Below are positions 1 through 12,100 of a stretch of DNA of 64,000 nucleotides, one piece after another. Origin of the DNA: Symsagittifera roscoffensis. Taxonomy: Eukaryota > Xenacoelomorpha > Acoela > Convolutidae. Position 1 is the first letter of the stretch, and the number at the start of each line of letters is the position of its first letter. The notes under the pieces are model-generated. The model ran no database searches and had not been told where the DNA came from. It saw only the letters and a list, made by a program, of their open reading frames with translations. The DNA is taken from NCBI RefSeq assembly GCF_963678635.1, contig NC_087062.1, positions 25,068,177-25,132,176 on the forward strand, read 5' to 3'. The position numbers were made by a program, and so were the translations under genes.

Positions 1-132
1 AAAGTGAACGCCTTACCACTATGCTAAGTACTTCTAAATAGACTGTGTTGGGAGTTTTCTGTGCTAATAGTATGGCAACCGATTGCTTTTAGTTTTCGAG
101 GCATTGCATATTTATTTTGTGATATAATTCAG

Positions 133-325
133 GACCCTGGTGCAGAACGACTACCTTGGAGTGGAAGAGGGGCCCTGTCTCAGACAGATCGCCCTCGAAG
201 AAGAGGGGGGAGGTACAAGGGGAACTTCGGTGGTGTCTAAAGAGTCACAACTGACTACTGGAGGTGGCAGCACGAGTGATAAAATAGGCAAAGCAGGTGG
301 TCCATCCAATTCTGCCACCAGCAAA
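133..325 (+). CDS. CLASRP: CLASRP exon (LVQND motif and Gly/Ser linker)
   Basis: The acceptor AG is at 131-132. The first base completes a codon begun in an upstream exon. The text TLVQNDYLGVEEG then CLRQIALEEE aligns with the conserved LVQND...CLYQI block of CLASRP. I end it at 325 before GTAGGG because this gives phase 0, which the next exon needs, and places Lys before AAIGY as in relatives. An earlier GTACAA at 213 would leave phase 1 and does not join. Confidence 0.75.
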
Positions 326-3300
326 GTAGGGTCAAGTAATTAATTGTTGCTTCGAACTGCTGTAGTTGGGCTGCAAAAAAGTGCACAGATTCTGATTAAT
401 CACTCTTTAATCCACTTCATCTTCTGTCTAAGTAACAGAGTGAATGAAAGTACATTCAACTGTGTTAAAGTACTTAAACTATTCATTACTCCTAGCGAAA
501 GAAGCATCATCGCGGGATCTACTTAACAATCTCCCCCTATTGTATCTACTAAAGAATCTCCCCCTTTCTTGAAAGGGGGGGGGAATTGTTAAGTAGATCC
601 GCATCGCGATTTATGATCTTCATTTAAAAATTGGGAGTCCACTCGCACTGTTATGCAGCCTACTATAATTAATGTTCTTTCTCTATTCTGAATATCCAAG
701 GCTTCCTGAGTCTTGGCTACTGCAACTTCTCAACAACATAGTTGTTTCGATGACAACTGGTTGTATTAGTAATATGTTGATGCTTTTTTGACACAAATTA
801 TTCGGTCGTTGTAAAAGAATTGATTGACACGTGGCGACTTCGAAGTGATGACAATGTTATTTGACAAAGCCACCCGCCTCAATTGATTTTGAAAAATTGT
901 GCCGAGAGCTTGGTGGCTCATTTCAAGGTAACTAAGCAAACTGAACTATTTTTCTGCTAGCGACTACGGAATCTGTTTTTTTTTTAATTATCTAATTTAT
1001 AAGTTTGTTGATCTAGAAGACAAAATTCAATCGGACTGCTTCAGAAAATGATGTATTCGAGATCAGAAAGCGAGTTTCTGTTTATAGCCAATGCGAAACA
1101 GCTGGCGTAAAATAAATTCAACGATTGTTTCAGGCTGCTATTGGCTACAACTACGAGAAGAATGCCGGAATCCTTTTGACAAAACACTCGTTCTCTTACG
1201 ACGACTCAGATGCCAGTAGTGACAGTGACGACAGCAGCTTCGACGAAATCGACCTTGAAGTGACCCTTGATGTGGACAAAATAGACTCAGACCAGAAACG
1301 ACTTCTAACTACCTACTCTATGGCATATGGACTGAAGAAGAATATCTTTTTGAGGTATCTGGCGAAAGACAAAAATGAACAGGAGAGTCTGAGATTGTCT
1401 AAAATGCTGGAAGATGAAAAGGCAATGTACTCGGGTAGAAAAGGAAGGCACAAGAGACGAGAATTCCACGACGAGAAAGTGCAGCTGCATCGCAGAATGA
1501 ATCCCAGAATGGAACTGAGCTATGTAACGAGAGAGAACAGAAAAGAGGTGGAAGAAAAGGTGAAAGAAAAGTCAGTAGAACGACAGAAATCCAGGTACCA
1601 TTACTCAAAAAATAGAATATTGCGCCATGCTGAAAATATACATTTGGCGAAGAGCTCTAAATTTTTTGAAGCTCGGTTGATAACCTTGTATTTTTCTAGT
1701 TTACCGGAAATTAGGTGTATCTCTAACTAATTTTTTCCACTAGCTGCATCGTGTATGTTATGCAGTTTCAGCTGTTGAATAAGCAGAAGTCGGTAATGGG
1801 CCTAGAAGAGTTCGTTTCAGGTCGACTTCTGAATCGTCAACTGAGGAAGACACAGCTCCTAAGTATATAACATCTTTCGACATCAACAACGAACAGGATG
1901 AGGAATGTCCGCACGAGGAACTGAAAATTGAAGTTAAAAGCTTAAAGAAAAGTATGACTCCAGAGCGATCTAAGAGTCGAGATAAGAGACGATCTAGAAG
2001 TCGACGTCGGGATAGAGAACGTCGCTCGAGGTCTCGATCTGACCAAAAAACTCGAAGGCGTACACCGAAATCATTTCGAGGGTCTAGGTCTCGGTCGCCA
2101 CGGAGGAACTCACCTCGCAGACGATCACGTCACTCTCGGCAAAGATCAAGGTCGAGATCGTATCGCTCGAGACATGAGCGAAGGTCAAGATCCCGTGGAA
2201 GGTCCAGAAATAGAGGTGCCAGATCACGCTCGAGATCTAGATCGAAAGACAGAGCCGAAAAACGTTCAAAGTATTCTGGATCCACCAAAAACAAAGAAAA
2301 ATTGAGTTCAATATTATCCAAAACGCGCAATCGGAGATCCAGGTCGTCATCCGATAGCTCTCTCGATAAACATCAGAGACCAAAGTTGGATCTAAGTGCA
2401 ATTCAAGCAAAATGCTCAAACAGCAAAACTGCCAATAATGAAACTGCTAGTAAAAACGGTAGCGGAGTGATCAAACGGTACCGAAGAAAGTCTCTTTCCT
2501 CTAATTCAGATCTCGAAGAGTCGCCTCCTCGAACAAACCTTGCATTTTCGAAGCCTCCATTACCTCCTATTAGGAGACCATCTGAACTTGACCAGAATTT
2601 TAATGGGTCGAATAGCAGCCTGGACGGTAGTTTTAATGAGTCCAAATATAAAACGAAGACAGCTCCAACTAGCTCGAAAGGTAACGAGAGTTCTTCGACT
2701 AAACTGAGTGCAGTGGAGCGGATGAAGAAACTGATGGAGCGGCAGTTAAACAAACAGATCAAGGAGGACAAGCAATCACGTGCTCTGAAGGAAGAGAGGA
2801 AGTTCCAGCAGAAGATGGAGTGGGAGGAGCACCAGAAACACATGAGTGACAGGTGAGTTGAGGGTTTGAATGGTCAAAGTGTGATAGTTAGGATCTCAGA
2901 AAACTCAAGTGTGTTAATCGTGGATTTTAACCTTTTAGAGATATTATATAATCTAGTTAATATATAATCTAGAGGCTCAGCCACTATATCGGTGCTGAGT
3001 GAACGTATAGAGCTTAAGGTAATTTTGATTCACTTGCGATGCGCAGCTGAACGTTGAGTCGCCACTTTATTCACATCTGATTTTTGGTTTCTCAAGATTT
3101 TAACCAATTCGTACTAGTATTTACGATTTATTATGACCCAAGAGAAATTTTAATAAACGGAATTTTTAAGAAGAGAGAATATTAAATTGATTCTGCTCAA
3201 TAAATTGTATCGCTTTTTCTGTGCACTTTGTACCAATATTAGCAATAAAAGATCGATATATAATTGTTTATCTATTTGAGAGTAAGGTTACGTTACATTA

Positions 3301-3474
3301 TTCCTTTTTCCAAAACGGTGTTATTCTAGGTGGTCAAACAGCGGGAAGAGGCGAGACCTTGACAAAAGAAGTCGATCATCCTCAAAAGATTCGGCAGAGC
3401 CTGAATGGAAAAGAAAAGAAGACACTAAAAAGAAATCAAGAAGTAAAAGTGAAACTTCTTCGGATTCCGATTAA
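133..3474 (+). CDS. CLASRP: CLK4-associating serine/arginine-rich protein, 3' part (four exons; 5' end outside window)
   Basis: Joined exons 133-325, 1134-1594, 1821-2852 and 3330-3474 give 609 residues ending at TAA. Seen: a LVQND segment followed by a CLxQI-like motif, then A-A-I-G-Y-N-Y-E, an acidic Ser/Asp stretch, EEKAMYSGRK-like text followed by KRREF, an ITSF motif, a long Arg/Ser-dipeptide domain, a basic helix-forming stretch (ERMKKLMERQLNKQ) and an SR-rich tail. This order matches the CLASRP/SWAP2 family, nuclear proteins that bind CLK kinases and influence alternative splicing. Phases agree at every junction (0, 2, 2), and GT-AG borders are present. The N-terminal part of the DRY_EERY-type domain must lie left of the window. 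A Gly/Ser linker (about residues 25-64 of this part) replaces a shorter acidic/Lys linker in vertebrate proteins. Family assignment is strong; the exact first junction is inferred. Confidence 0.88.
515..600. mobile_element. Mini hairpin element with 16-bp arms, in CLASRP intron
   Basis: GGATCTACTTAACAAT (515-530) pairs perfectly with ATTGTTAAGTAGATCC (585-600), with inner C-rich and G-rich runs also complementary. CATCGCG occurs directly on the left (508-514) and again at 602-608, which looks like a target-site duplication. A tiny MITE is the likely reading. Confidence 0.5.
1134..1594 (+). CDS. CLASRP: CLASRP exon (AAIGY to basic KRREF region)
   Basis: It follows a TTGTTTCAG acceptor and ends at CAG before GTACCA. 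It encodes AAIGYNYE, an acidic Asp/Ser run, the block around EDEKAMYSGRKGRHKRREF, and a charged Lys/Glu/Arg stretch. The AMYSGR-KRREF block is the best-conserved part of the family. Reading past 1594 soon gives non-family sequence and a stop, supporting the donor. Confidence 0.85.
1821..2852 (+). CDS. CLASRP: CLASRP exon (RS domain)
   Basis: The acceptor TTTCAG at 1815-1820 restores an Arg codon across the junction. After STSESSTEED comes YITSFDINNEQDEE, matching the family's FITSF acidic motif, then roughly 80 residues dense in Arg-Ser dipeptides and a Ser-rich, less biased middle. The end encodes an amphipathic basic segment (VERMKKLMERQLNKQIKED) like the family's C-terminal helix. The donor is AG before GTGAGT, a strong consensus. 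Confidence 0.88.
3330..3474 (+). CDS. CLASRP: CLASRP terminal exon
   Basis: The acceptor TTATTCTAG precedes 3330, and the first G completes an Arg codon. The exon encodes a Lys/Arg/Ser-rich tail ending SETSSDSD and TAA at 3472-3474. SR-rich tails of this kind close CLASRP proteins. No AATAAA was found shortly downstream, so the 3' UTR end is not located. Confidence 0.85.
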
Positions 3475-6400
3475 AAACTATTTTAGCTACCGTTCAAAGT
3501 TGTTTATTTTATTGTCCAATGAATTAATTGCTTTTTTGGGATTTTGTTTTGTATCAACAAATCAGCCATATTAGAAGTAAAAGTGCTCAGCTGAAGTGTT
3601 GTGGCTTTCTTACTTTTGTTTTGGCTGATACTTTCACCAGATTTTGTCTTCTGCTTTATGATACTTATTTCACTTGCAAAATCACCTGTAAATGAAAAAG
3701 GGCACATGACTTTTTCTCGAGAAAACTTGAATTGAAGCATTTCGCTTGCAATTAGCAAGCGTTATCAAACCGGAATGTAAGATTTTTTTGGGTTATCAAC
3801 TTGTCTAACAGAATAACTTGGTATTTTGGTTCATAATGAATTCAAATTTTTAATCGTCTCCGGAACACTAAGTCTGGAGGAAATGAATACTCCTGTGATG
3901 GCCATGGCTTAGAATCTGACTAGGAATTGTTTTTTTTTTCAGATGGGAAAATCTGTTTCAAAAAAAATTTCGGCTTCTTATTTATCTGCTTATTTTTTGT
4001 CGGCTTAGTTGCCACATCTTAAAATGCACGCAGGTGCTTTTTATCTTTTCATTTACTCCTGCAATTTGTGATTCTACTAATCTTGACTTCGTATGTTCTC
4101 CTTTTTCGATTTGTTCGCCTAAAATTTTTCGGCCTAAATTGATTTCGGCTTGTATTTTATCGGTTTCTCACATAATTTTGGGTCGTTTGAGGGAACCATA
4201 ATTTGGTATGCTTTCCTTCGGAATGCACAAAATGTGAGAAAATCTCATAATACAATATAAAATTCAAAATTTTTCATGACAACAATTTTTATTGCTCAAA
4301 AATTGTTGTTGAATTTTCATTAAACGCCGTCGAATATGTTTCTGGACGTGTTTTCCGCAAATAGAACATCATTCCAGACAACATTTTGAATACCTTCTTT
4401 TTGTGGTTTCTTTTCGTTATCTTTGGACTTGATGGCTCTTTTCCTTTCCTGTCTGCTAGCTTGCAAAAATTTTTCGTTTTCTTTGAAGTTGATGGCTTTT
4501 TTTTCATTTCCTGCCTGCTAGCTTGCAATATTTTTTTTGTGGTATCGCAAATGATGCGAAGCTCCGCTTTGCCTCTGTGGGATAAAATCAGTTAAGTGTA
4601 TGAGCATGAGTCGGTTTGACTTTTAAAGATACGGTTTATCATGTTAGAAGCAGCTTAGAAAATGTCAAATTTCTGGGATTTTATTCGTTTTTTGGAAAGT
4701 TTTTCGAAGAATTTTCTGCTGATTCTGAGTTTTGATAGTTTATTAAAGCTAACATGCTGCTTCAATTTTTTCTACGTAATCTGTTTACCATGTGTTTTTT
4801 GTAGAAAAATTTATATGTTCTTCGGAAGATTTCCTTTTTATTTTTTGCCGGTTGTTTTAAAAATTTTGCCACTATTCTCAAAAACAACTGAGTAAATCTG
4901 ATATAAGGGTTCAATCTAAAAAATCTGGGTGTGCAAATCTTCAATTTTCAAATCAGGATGAGGAAAGCAGAAGCTGTTCTCATGCTTTATTCGAAAAAAA
5001 CTTAATGGTTTAGAAATCTATTTCTAATCTATTTCACTTTTTTTCGACAGCTACCCAGCCAAATTTAATTTAAACACTTCAATTGAAAAAACAATTGAGT
5101 TGCACTTCTACTTAAGCAGAGAAACCTTAGGTTTTAGCGTTAAGTCTATTTTTTGGGAAATTTTGAATGTTACGCATTTACGTATTCGTAATAAAAATGA
5201 TTAAAAATATCAGAACAGGTAGATCCAGCATTAGATGAGCCACCAGTTTACTTTCGAGGACGTTAGACTTCTAAGCAACCAGTAAGATATTCAAAATTTG
5301 TTTTTTTTGTTAAAATCAAATTTTTGCTGCATAACTTTGGCAGTTTAAGGAAACTGTAGCTGCTTTACTGCTGGCTAGTTAGTAAAATTACAAGGGGCCG
5401 TGGAGCAGACCTGAGAACGTGATACTCCTAATGTCGACAAAATTTGTTTTTAAGGTGTTTTTTAAAGTTCTCTTTATTTCTTTTTGTTTTGACTGCTTAG
5501 AACTTTTACTCGCTTGTGTTTGCGAAGCGCAGTTTCGCCTCTGAGTTCCAATGTGTTTCATACCAAAACAATATCAGCTTACCATGCATCTCGAATAATG
5601 TTCACATCTCAACACTGAGTATCTCGCTTTGATAACAAACAAAATTCTGGATGCGATATTTAGCTGTTACTCATCTAATACAAAAATAAACCTTTGTTCT
5701 GGCAACGTTGATGTGTTAATCGGCATCAAATGTCAAACAATGTTAGGCATCATAAAACACGTGTTCAGTATGTTTTGGTGCCATATTTGAAAAACTAGTG
5801 CGGTATTTGAAACAGTATTGCAATACTTGAAAAACTAGTGCAATATTTTAAACACTAGTGCAATATCGTTCCTAGAGCAATAAACAAAATAAATCAAAGA
5901 GAAAAAATTGGGTGTATACTGTTCAGTTTTTTTTTACATGTGTTTCATACCAGATAAGCAACAGCTTATATTGCATCTTGAAATGTGTTCAAATTTCGAC
6001 ACTGTGATTCGATTTCTTCGCGAATTTTTATTATTGGCTTCCGAAGTGAAAAAAATGAATAGAAGAAACATGATTTAGAGGAGTCAGAGTAAAACGTCAC
6101 AACTTATCGCGAAAATGTTATTTGTCCAACAGCAGTCACGAGCAAACAAATTTTAAAACTTTTTTTTCACACTTTTCTATTTTTATTCGACTTCGCATAA
6201 ATTACAGGGTATAACTTTTCTTAGTGCTGAGATTGAGACGGAATTGTTGCCGCACAACAGCGACTGGTCAAAATAAAAGATGCAAATACACAAGGTTAAT
6301 TGAATTTTTTCCCGGTTATAACAAAAGTCGAGAACTCCACTAATGCGTAACTTACTATCCTAGATTTTATTTCAATTGCTAAGCTAAAGGAAGTCAAATA

Positions 6401-7952
6401 TCTTTTTTGGCCACAGTGCGCTGGATAAAGTTGAAATTGGGCTGTTAAAGTTTTTAAGTAGATAGAACCAACATCTTCGTGGCGATAAAAGAGCAAGGAT
6501 TTCAGTATAAAAAAAATTCTGCTTCTCCTGTGTGCAAGCATGTATTTTGTTCTTTATTGTCAAAAGGATTTAAAAATCTATGTAAACTCTACTACAAAAA
6601 CATGCAAAACTTTCGTCTGCATGATGCAATCTGTATTTTTTCTCCCTTGAAACTCAAAATTTTTCGATGCATTATATAGAATTTGCTTATCTACTACATA
6701 GAGATGTGCAAAGAACAATAAGGATAGCTGGTTACTGTGCAAGTAGCACAAAATGTTCCGATCATAACCTAAAACACAAATTTTTTCTTTCAAATTGTCG
6801 TTTTTCTGCGTGGTGTGGTAAAAGGATCAGAACAAAAAAATTACAACTTAGGCGTATTCGATAGTCAGAATAAATAAAACAGGATTTTAAAAAGTTGTTG
6901 GAATCAGGACTGAAAAAGTTTTTGTATGATATATCATTGGATCCATTCCGATAAGTATTTTTTGGTACTTCACTTTACGTAGAAAACAAAAAAGACAAAA
7001 AACTAAAACACATCCGAGTACGAAGTTCCTCTACATTTTTCAAATGGCTGGAACAATAAATATACCGGGGATGAATTTTTAAATTTGCCCTGTTGGAATA
7101 ATATAGCGAAATCATCTTTGATTACATAAAGAAATTAAGCACAGGTTATTAGATATGTATAGAAAAAAGTCACAAAATACAGATATCTGACATTTGCAGT
7201 TGATATATAAAATTTTCTGTTTTACATTTCAAATCAAATTATCTACAATAAAGAGCACTGGAAAATGTTGCTGTCTCATTTCTCGAGGTTGTAGAGGTTA
7301 AAATAGGTTGTACCACTACCAAAAACACTGAAGGTTTTAATCGCTCATCTGATACTGGTAAGTTGCGTGAAAATCAGCATACGGGAAAATCAGACTACAC
7401 TGTTTTTAAATCGAAAACTGGGCTATTAGGACGAGGAAAGTTTTGATTTAGGCGTAAAAAATTTAAGCACTATTTACGCGGCGATCTGCTCGGTTGAATC
7501 CATTACAGGTGGGGCTGAGTTACTTTTTCAAAAAAAAATGTAGTCTGAATTTCCCACTTTTTTGAATTTCAGACGCTTATACTCAATTTACAGTTCCCCG
7601 TTTATCAACCTCCCATCTCATGCACCATAAATGTGATGTATTTGATTTCAAAGTTTTTTAAAATAGAAAATCCTAGCCCACTTAATTAAACTTCTGTGCA
7701 CATGCGTCAAGAAGAATATTAAAAGTTGAATAAATTTATGTACATAAACGATAAACGATATGCTGATATCGGAAGACTAAAATGAGATGAAAGTAAAAAA
7801 AATGTGCGCAGAAATTTGATTTTAAATTCATAAAAAAGTTTTTTTTTCTTTCTGAATTCGGAAAAATGTTAATATTTGTTTTACTTTCATCTAATTTCAA
7901 CTACCGCCCTCTTATTTAGCGAGAAAAAGAGGTTGTTGCCCTCAAATCTTTT
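3475..7952. other. Gap between two convergent genes, no gene seen
   Basis: About 4.5 kb of AT-rich DNA separates the two gene 3' ends. It contains only short ORFs with no family resemblance. Small local repeats are present: two diverged copies of a TTGATGGCT...CTGCTAGCTTGCAA unit at about 4427-4535, an ACTAGTGCAATATT-type repeat at about 5790-5875, and a dispersed repeat at about 6715-6875. The 3' UTRs of both genes must lie at its edges. Confidence 0.6.
6715..6875. repeat. Dispersed repeat, copy 1 of 3
   Basis: The segment with AAGGATAGCTGGTTACTGTG, AATGTTCCGATCATA and GTGGTGTGGTAAAAGGATC recurs in diverged form at about 21138-21350 and 31325-31475. All three are in the same orientation. 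Nothing is coded. It is probably an old transposon fragment of unknown class. Confidence 0.5.
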
Positions 7953-9104
7953 TCATTGTGATTTGTTGTAATTTTTCATAACTTCAACGACTGATTGATG
8001 TACGGTGCGTACTTCGGGGTACATCTTTTGCAACTTTTCCGTCTCGAGGAAGTTGTTACTCCTCGGTGCCAGCAGAATCTTCATCATTTCTTCATCTGTG
8101 AAGTTCTCCCACTCGAATTGCGGGTTCACGTGACATTTATACATTTCCAAGATCTCATTGTGAGAGATCCTTCCTGGGTTGGTCAAGTTGAAGGTTCCGT
8201 CAATTCTTCTAGCACACATGTCAACAATGATAGGAATGAACTCCGGAAGTACCGTCATTGAGTTAGGAATAGAGCAAATCTTCTTGTAACTTGTGATTTT
8301 TGTGACGAAGTTCCTTGGGTGGTCTTTATTGTCAATTGGCATCCGGATTCGGCAGTTAAGAACGCCTTTTTGGTCGTTGAGTAAAGTGTCTGTGAACCCT
8401 TTGACATACGAGTACGCAGAACCATCGAAGTTTGGAGGGTCAGTTTCAGTAAACCCTGGTGAACTTTTTTCAGGTGCGTGTACTTCATCGTATAAATATA
8501 TACAGCCGGTTCCCAAATACGTGAAGTGTATGTACAGTTTTTGACACAAAAGTGCAAGGTGAACAGGAGCAAAAAGGTTGTCTCTTACATTTTCCCGCCA
8601 TTTTCCGGGTTTTTCAAGGTAGTCTATAGTTGCAATGTACTTCCCGTCAACATAGCCCGAAGTTCGCCCTGCTAGTGAGATCACGTGACTAGGCATGACA
8701 TCGCTGATTTCTTGCTCGATTTCTGCACTATTTTCAAGTCGCTTCTCGCTTACTATAAGTATATGACCGTGTTTTTTCAAATAATTAACAACCATTTCAC
8801 CAATCCAGCCTTTGCCTCCGTATACCAAGAATTTCAGCCGCTTGTTAGTCCAGCATTTGAGGTCCTTATTTTCTCTGAACCAATCTATAGTCTGCTGCAG
8901 ACCATCTTCGAAAGAAACTTGCTTGGTCCAGCCGAGGTCGAGGAGTTTCGAGGCATCTACTCGGTAACCGAGGTCGTTTTTCACCCTGTCTTTCACGTGT
9001 TTAATCTCACTAGTTCCCCCGATCATTTCTTTCAGTTTATGGGCCAAGTCTATAATCTTGATCTCATCCGCGCTGCCTATGTTGTAAATCTGACCAATTT
9101 CTCC
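7953..9104 (-). CDS. Rhamnose synthase exon 4 (dehydratase tail and whole epimerase/reductase domain)
   Basis: 383 residues and a TGA. The acceptor TTTGATTCCAG precedes GEIGQIYNIG. The exon finishes the first domain (LGW...GLQQTIDWF), passes a short linker and encodes the full reductase/epimerase domain without an intron. The last residues, after APRSNN and the LxTEKL segment, form a usual-length C-terminus. Confidence 0.92.
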   Translation of the reverse strand, partial: GEIGQIYNIGSADEIKIIDLAHKLKEMIGGTSEIKHVKDRVKNDLGYRVDASKLLDLGWTKQVSFEDGLQQTIDWFRENKDLKCWTNKRLKFLVYGGKGWIGEMVVNYLKKHGHILIVSEKRLENSAEIEQEISDVMPSHVISLAGRTSGYVDGKYIATIDYLEKPGKWRENVRDNLFAPVHLALLCQKLYIHFTYLGTGCIYLYDEVHAPEKSSPGFTETDPPNFDGSAYSYVKGFTDTLLNDQKGVLNCRIRMPIDNKDHPRNFVTKITSYKKICSIPNSMTVLPEFIPIIVDMCARRIDGTFNLTNPGRISHNEILEMYKCHVNPQFEWENFTDEEMMKILLAPRSNNFLETEKLQKMYPEVRTVHQSVVEVMKNYNKSQ

Positions 9105-12100
9105 CTGGAATCAAAGTGTATTCACGCTTATGATTTGTTGGATCTTCCGAAATCAAGTCTAATTGTAAATATTTCAAATATAAAATGGTTGAAATATCGA
9201 ATCTCAAAAAATTCGAATTCGGCAGCATGGCAAAGCGTGATAATTTACTATCATAGCAAAAGTTTCATTACGCAAATCAAAGTTTTTTCCGTCTCTTATT
9301 TTTTTTCAAAATTTTGTAGGCGTCTATCTTATTGGAGATTCTACTGTATTCTCGACTAACAGCAGATCCGCCTTAGAAAACCTTACCTTGGGTTTATGAA
9401 GGGTTGAAATTATGTGTTACGATAGTTTATAAGCCTAAGGTTTATTGGAGTGATTATAAGCCTAAGGTGAGCAAATCAGAACAATTAAAATGAGGACTTT
9501 TTCACAGCTATAAGTTGGGAATATAATTTACAAGAAAACAGTAGCAAACAAAAATTTTGAACGTTTTTAATAGGTCGGCCAAACCAACAAATAATTTTCG
9601 GGTCTCACGCGATGCATCTTCGTTCCAAAAATGACAGTATTACTTGCCATGATTGCCCAAAAAGAAGAAACTACAGAATATGAAAATATCTATGACTTCA
9701 ACTGACATGAACTTGTCAGAAATTAACCATAAGACAAAAACAATTCTATAGGGGTAGATTATTGAACCTTCCGCGTCGATTGAGCATGATTAGATCAAAT
9801 TCGGAAGTGGAAGTTTTCGTTTTTGGGTTCAAAACACTAAATTTTTGGTGGCGATTTTCCAACCCCATGAAATATAATAGCAAGATCAAACTTAGAGAAA
9901 TCATAGATAATGGCAAGATGCATCATGTATCATAAATTGAGCCCAATCCAGCAACTATACCGGAAATTATTAGCACTTGCGAAAACCCCCCTTAGACCGG
10001 AAAAAAAGCAATTACCGCTAAAAAAATGTCTGTGTGCCTATTGATTTTCTGGCGGTAATGAACATGAGATTCCAATCACGAAAAAAGGCACCTTGTGAAC
10101 AAAACCCGTCCTCCAACTCTTTCCATGCTGTTTTCCTCCTGGGAAAAATGATAATGGACCTTAAAAATGCAACAACTTGGGAAGTACTATAGGCTATGGA
10201 TGAAACTTGATAGGTACACCTCACGGGTTCTCATCCTGAATATGGAAGATTGACCCCTGGTGAACCCGGAGAGGTCTTTAAAAGACTTTTTGGTTGATAG
10301 AAACTCCCGAGATTAACAACTCAAAGTGGCCTCTTCCCCTGCCCTAACCCAAGGAAATGGGAGTCGATCGCTTTACTTGTAATTAATTGGGGGCAATTTT
10401 GTTCATTGGGAAAGCAATCAGAAAAAGATATAGCTGCGGAGTCATAACAAGGAGGTAGTGGATTGAATCTGAGTGCAACTAGAAAAACATTGTATTGAAC
10501 CTAGGATGACAGTTAAGCCATTAAAAGCAAATAAACTAGACCAAAGAAAGTAACTTCCACAGTAAAGTGGCAACAAGATGAGTGCGGCACAGTAATTACT
10601 TCTCCTAAATAAAAAAATGATTGGACGAGATATTTACTTAGCTCTTCAAAGGTGATTTTTTGGTACAATTGCACTCTATAATATACGAGATGACCCTCTT
10701 ATAGCTAGAAAGCCGGAATTGAATTAGGTTATTACATTGTAATTTTAGAAGCTCACAATGAGGTAGCTGCATCTGCAAACGTCTTCCCACTAGCTCAAGG
10801 ATGCCAGAACGCTAACGTCATAATTAAAAAACAACTGGGGGAACAACAGTTCCCCCAGTTTGACAAAATTAGTTTGACAACAATTCAATTAGTAAAAACA
10901 ACAGTTTGACAAAATTAGTTTGATGTTCAAGTGAGTTGGACTTGATATTTGAACAACTCATTTAGAGATACCTTTAAGAAATTTGATTTTCATAGCTAGT
11001 GTCTTCAGGAGAAAACTCTGGTGAAACCTTGCACAAGAGCACCAGAGTAAAAATCAGGACTGATAGGGTCGTTCATTACTATCAGTAGACAAACAAAGCC
11101 AAAAAAATACATATAGTATACTCTTTGGGCAGAAAAATGCGCTGAGCGAGCAAACGGTTGATTCTAAAAAATAATTGAAGAACTATTATAGCGAAGTTAG
11201 TGGATAGCTGGTTCTCACTTAGAAAAAAGTCGCTAAAAGAAAAAACAATTGGTTTTCGAAGTTGGAGAGCTCATTTAAAGTACTCAAAGGAATAGTAATC
11301 TCTAGTGACCCTTTTAGTTTCAGCAGGTCGAACTGAGTAGTTGAGTAGAATTACTGATTGCAATTGCACAGTTAGAATTCTCTAAAAAGGGTTCAATCGG
11401 GTTGTTGAATTTTGGTAAGATGATTTGCAACCAGGCAATTGTATTGATTGGTCGTGGACCCTTTCTTTTTGATTAAATTACTAGATTTTATTCTTGCAAT
11501 TTTAGAGTAATCTGTATCATGATTTTTTATCAAAACTTCTCTAATACGGAAATTTTTGCGATTGCGCATGCGAGCTATACAACCACAAGTAAATTGACAA
11601 AAGGTGGTAAGCCTCATAGTACAGTATAAAGTAACTGCCACCAAATTTACTTTTTTGTGATTGGTGATACTAGTGAATCTGGGTTGCCCCATTAAAGTCA
11701 TTACCCATGAGACAACTTTGCGGTTGGTGCCGTTAAGTTGAAATTTGATCGGATCTAGGGAAACAATATCTTGAATCTACAGTCACGGGACAAAAATTTG
11801 CATTTTTTTATTTGAACGAGAAAAAGAAATTTTTTCTTCACGTTTTGTTCGTTTACTCTGCAACTATTGAAGATACAGAATTTAAAGTTTGATAGAAGGT
11901 AGATGAAGTTATTTGAAAAGGTTTAAAAGAAAACCCTAGAAAGCGTAAATTAGCCAGGCTACAAGTGTTAATTTTAATGTGTTCTTGCTGTGGAACAACC
12001 TCACAAACAAAATAAGGAATGTGAATTTATGGGCGCAAACCAGTTTTTTGGGAAGTTGATGAGCTTGGCTTACTCATTATGTTGCCTAAAACTGTCCAAT

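Noticed and set aside
857-927. Possible small CLASRP exon reading IDFEKLCRELGGSFQ before a GTAACT donor
   Set aside because: Its phases do not fit the flanking exons, and upstream stops and the lack of a suitable acceptor make it unlikely; exon 133-325 joins 1134 directly at phase 0.
2403-2843. 146-codon minus-strand open frame
   Set aside because: It is the shadow of the Arg/Ser-rich CLASRP exon.
8685-9359. 224-codon open frame on the + strand
   Set aside because: Most of it is antisense to exon 4 of the rhamnose synthase, whose motifs are clear on the minus strand; the rest is intron.
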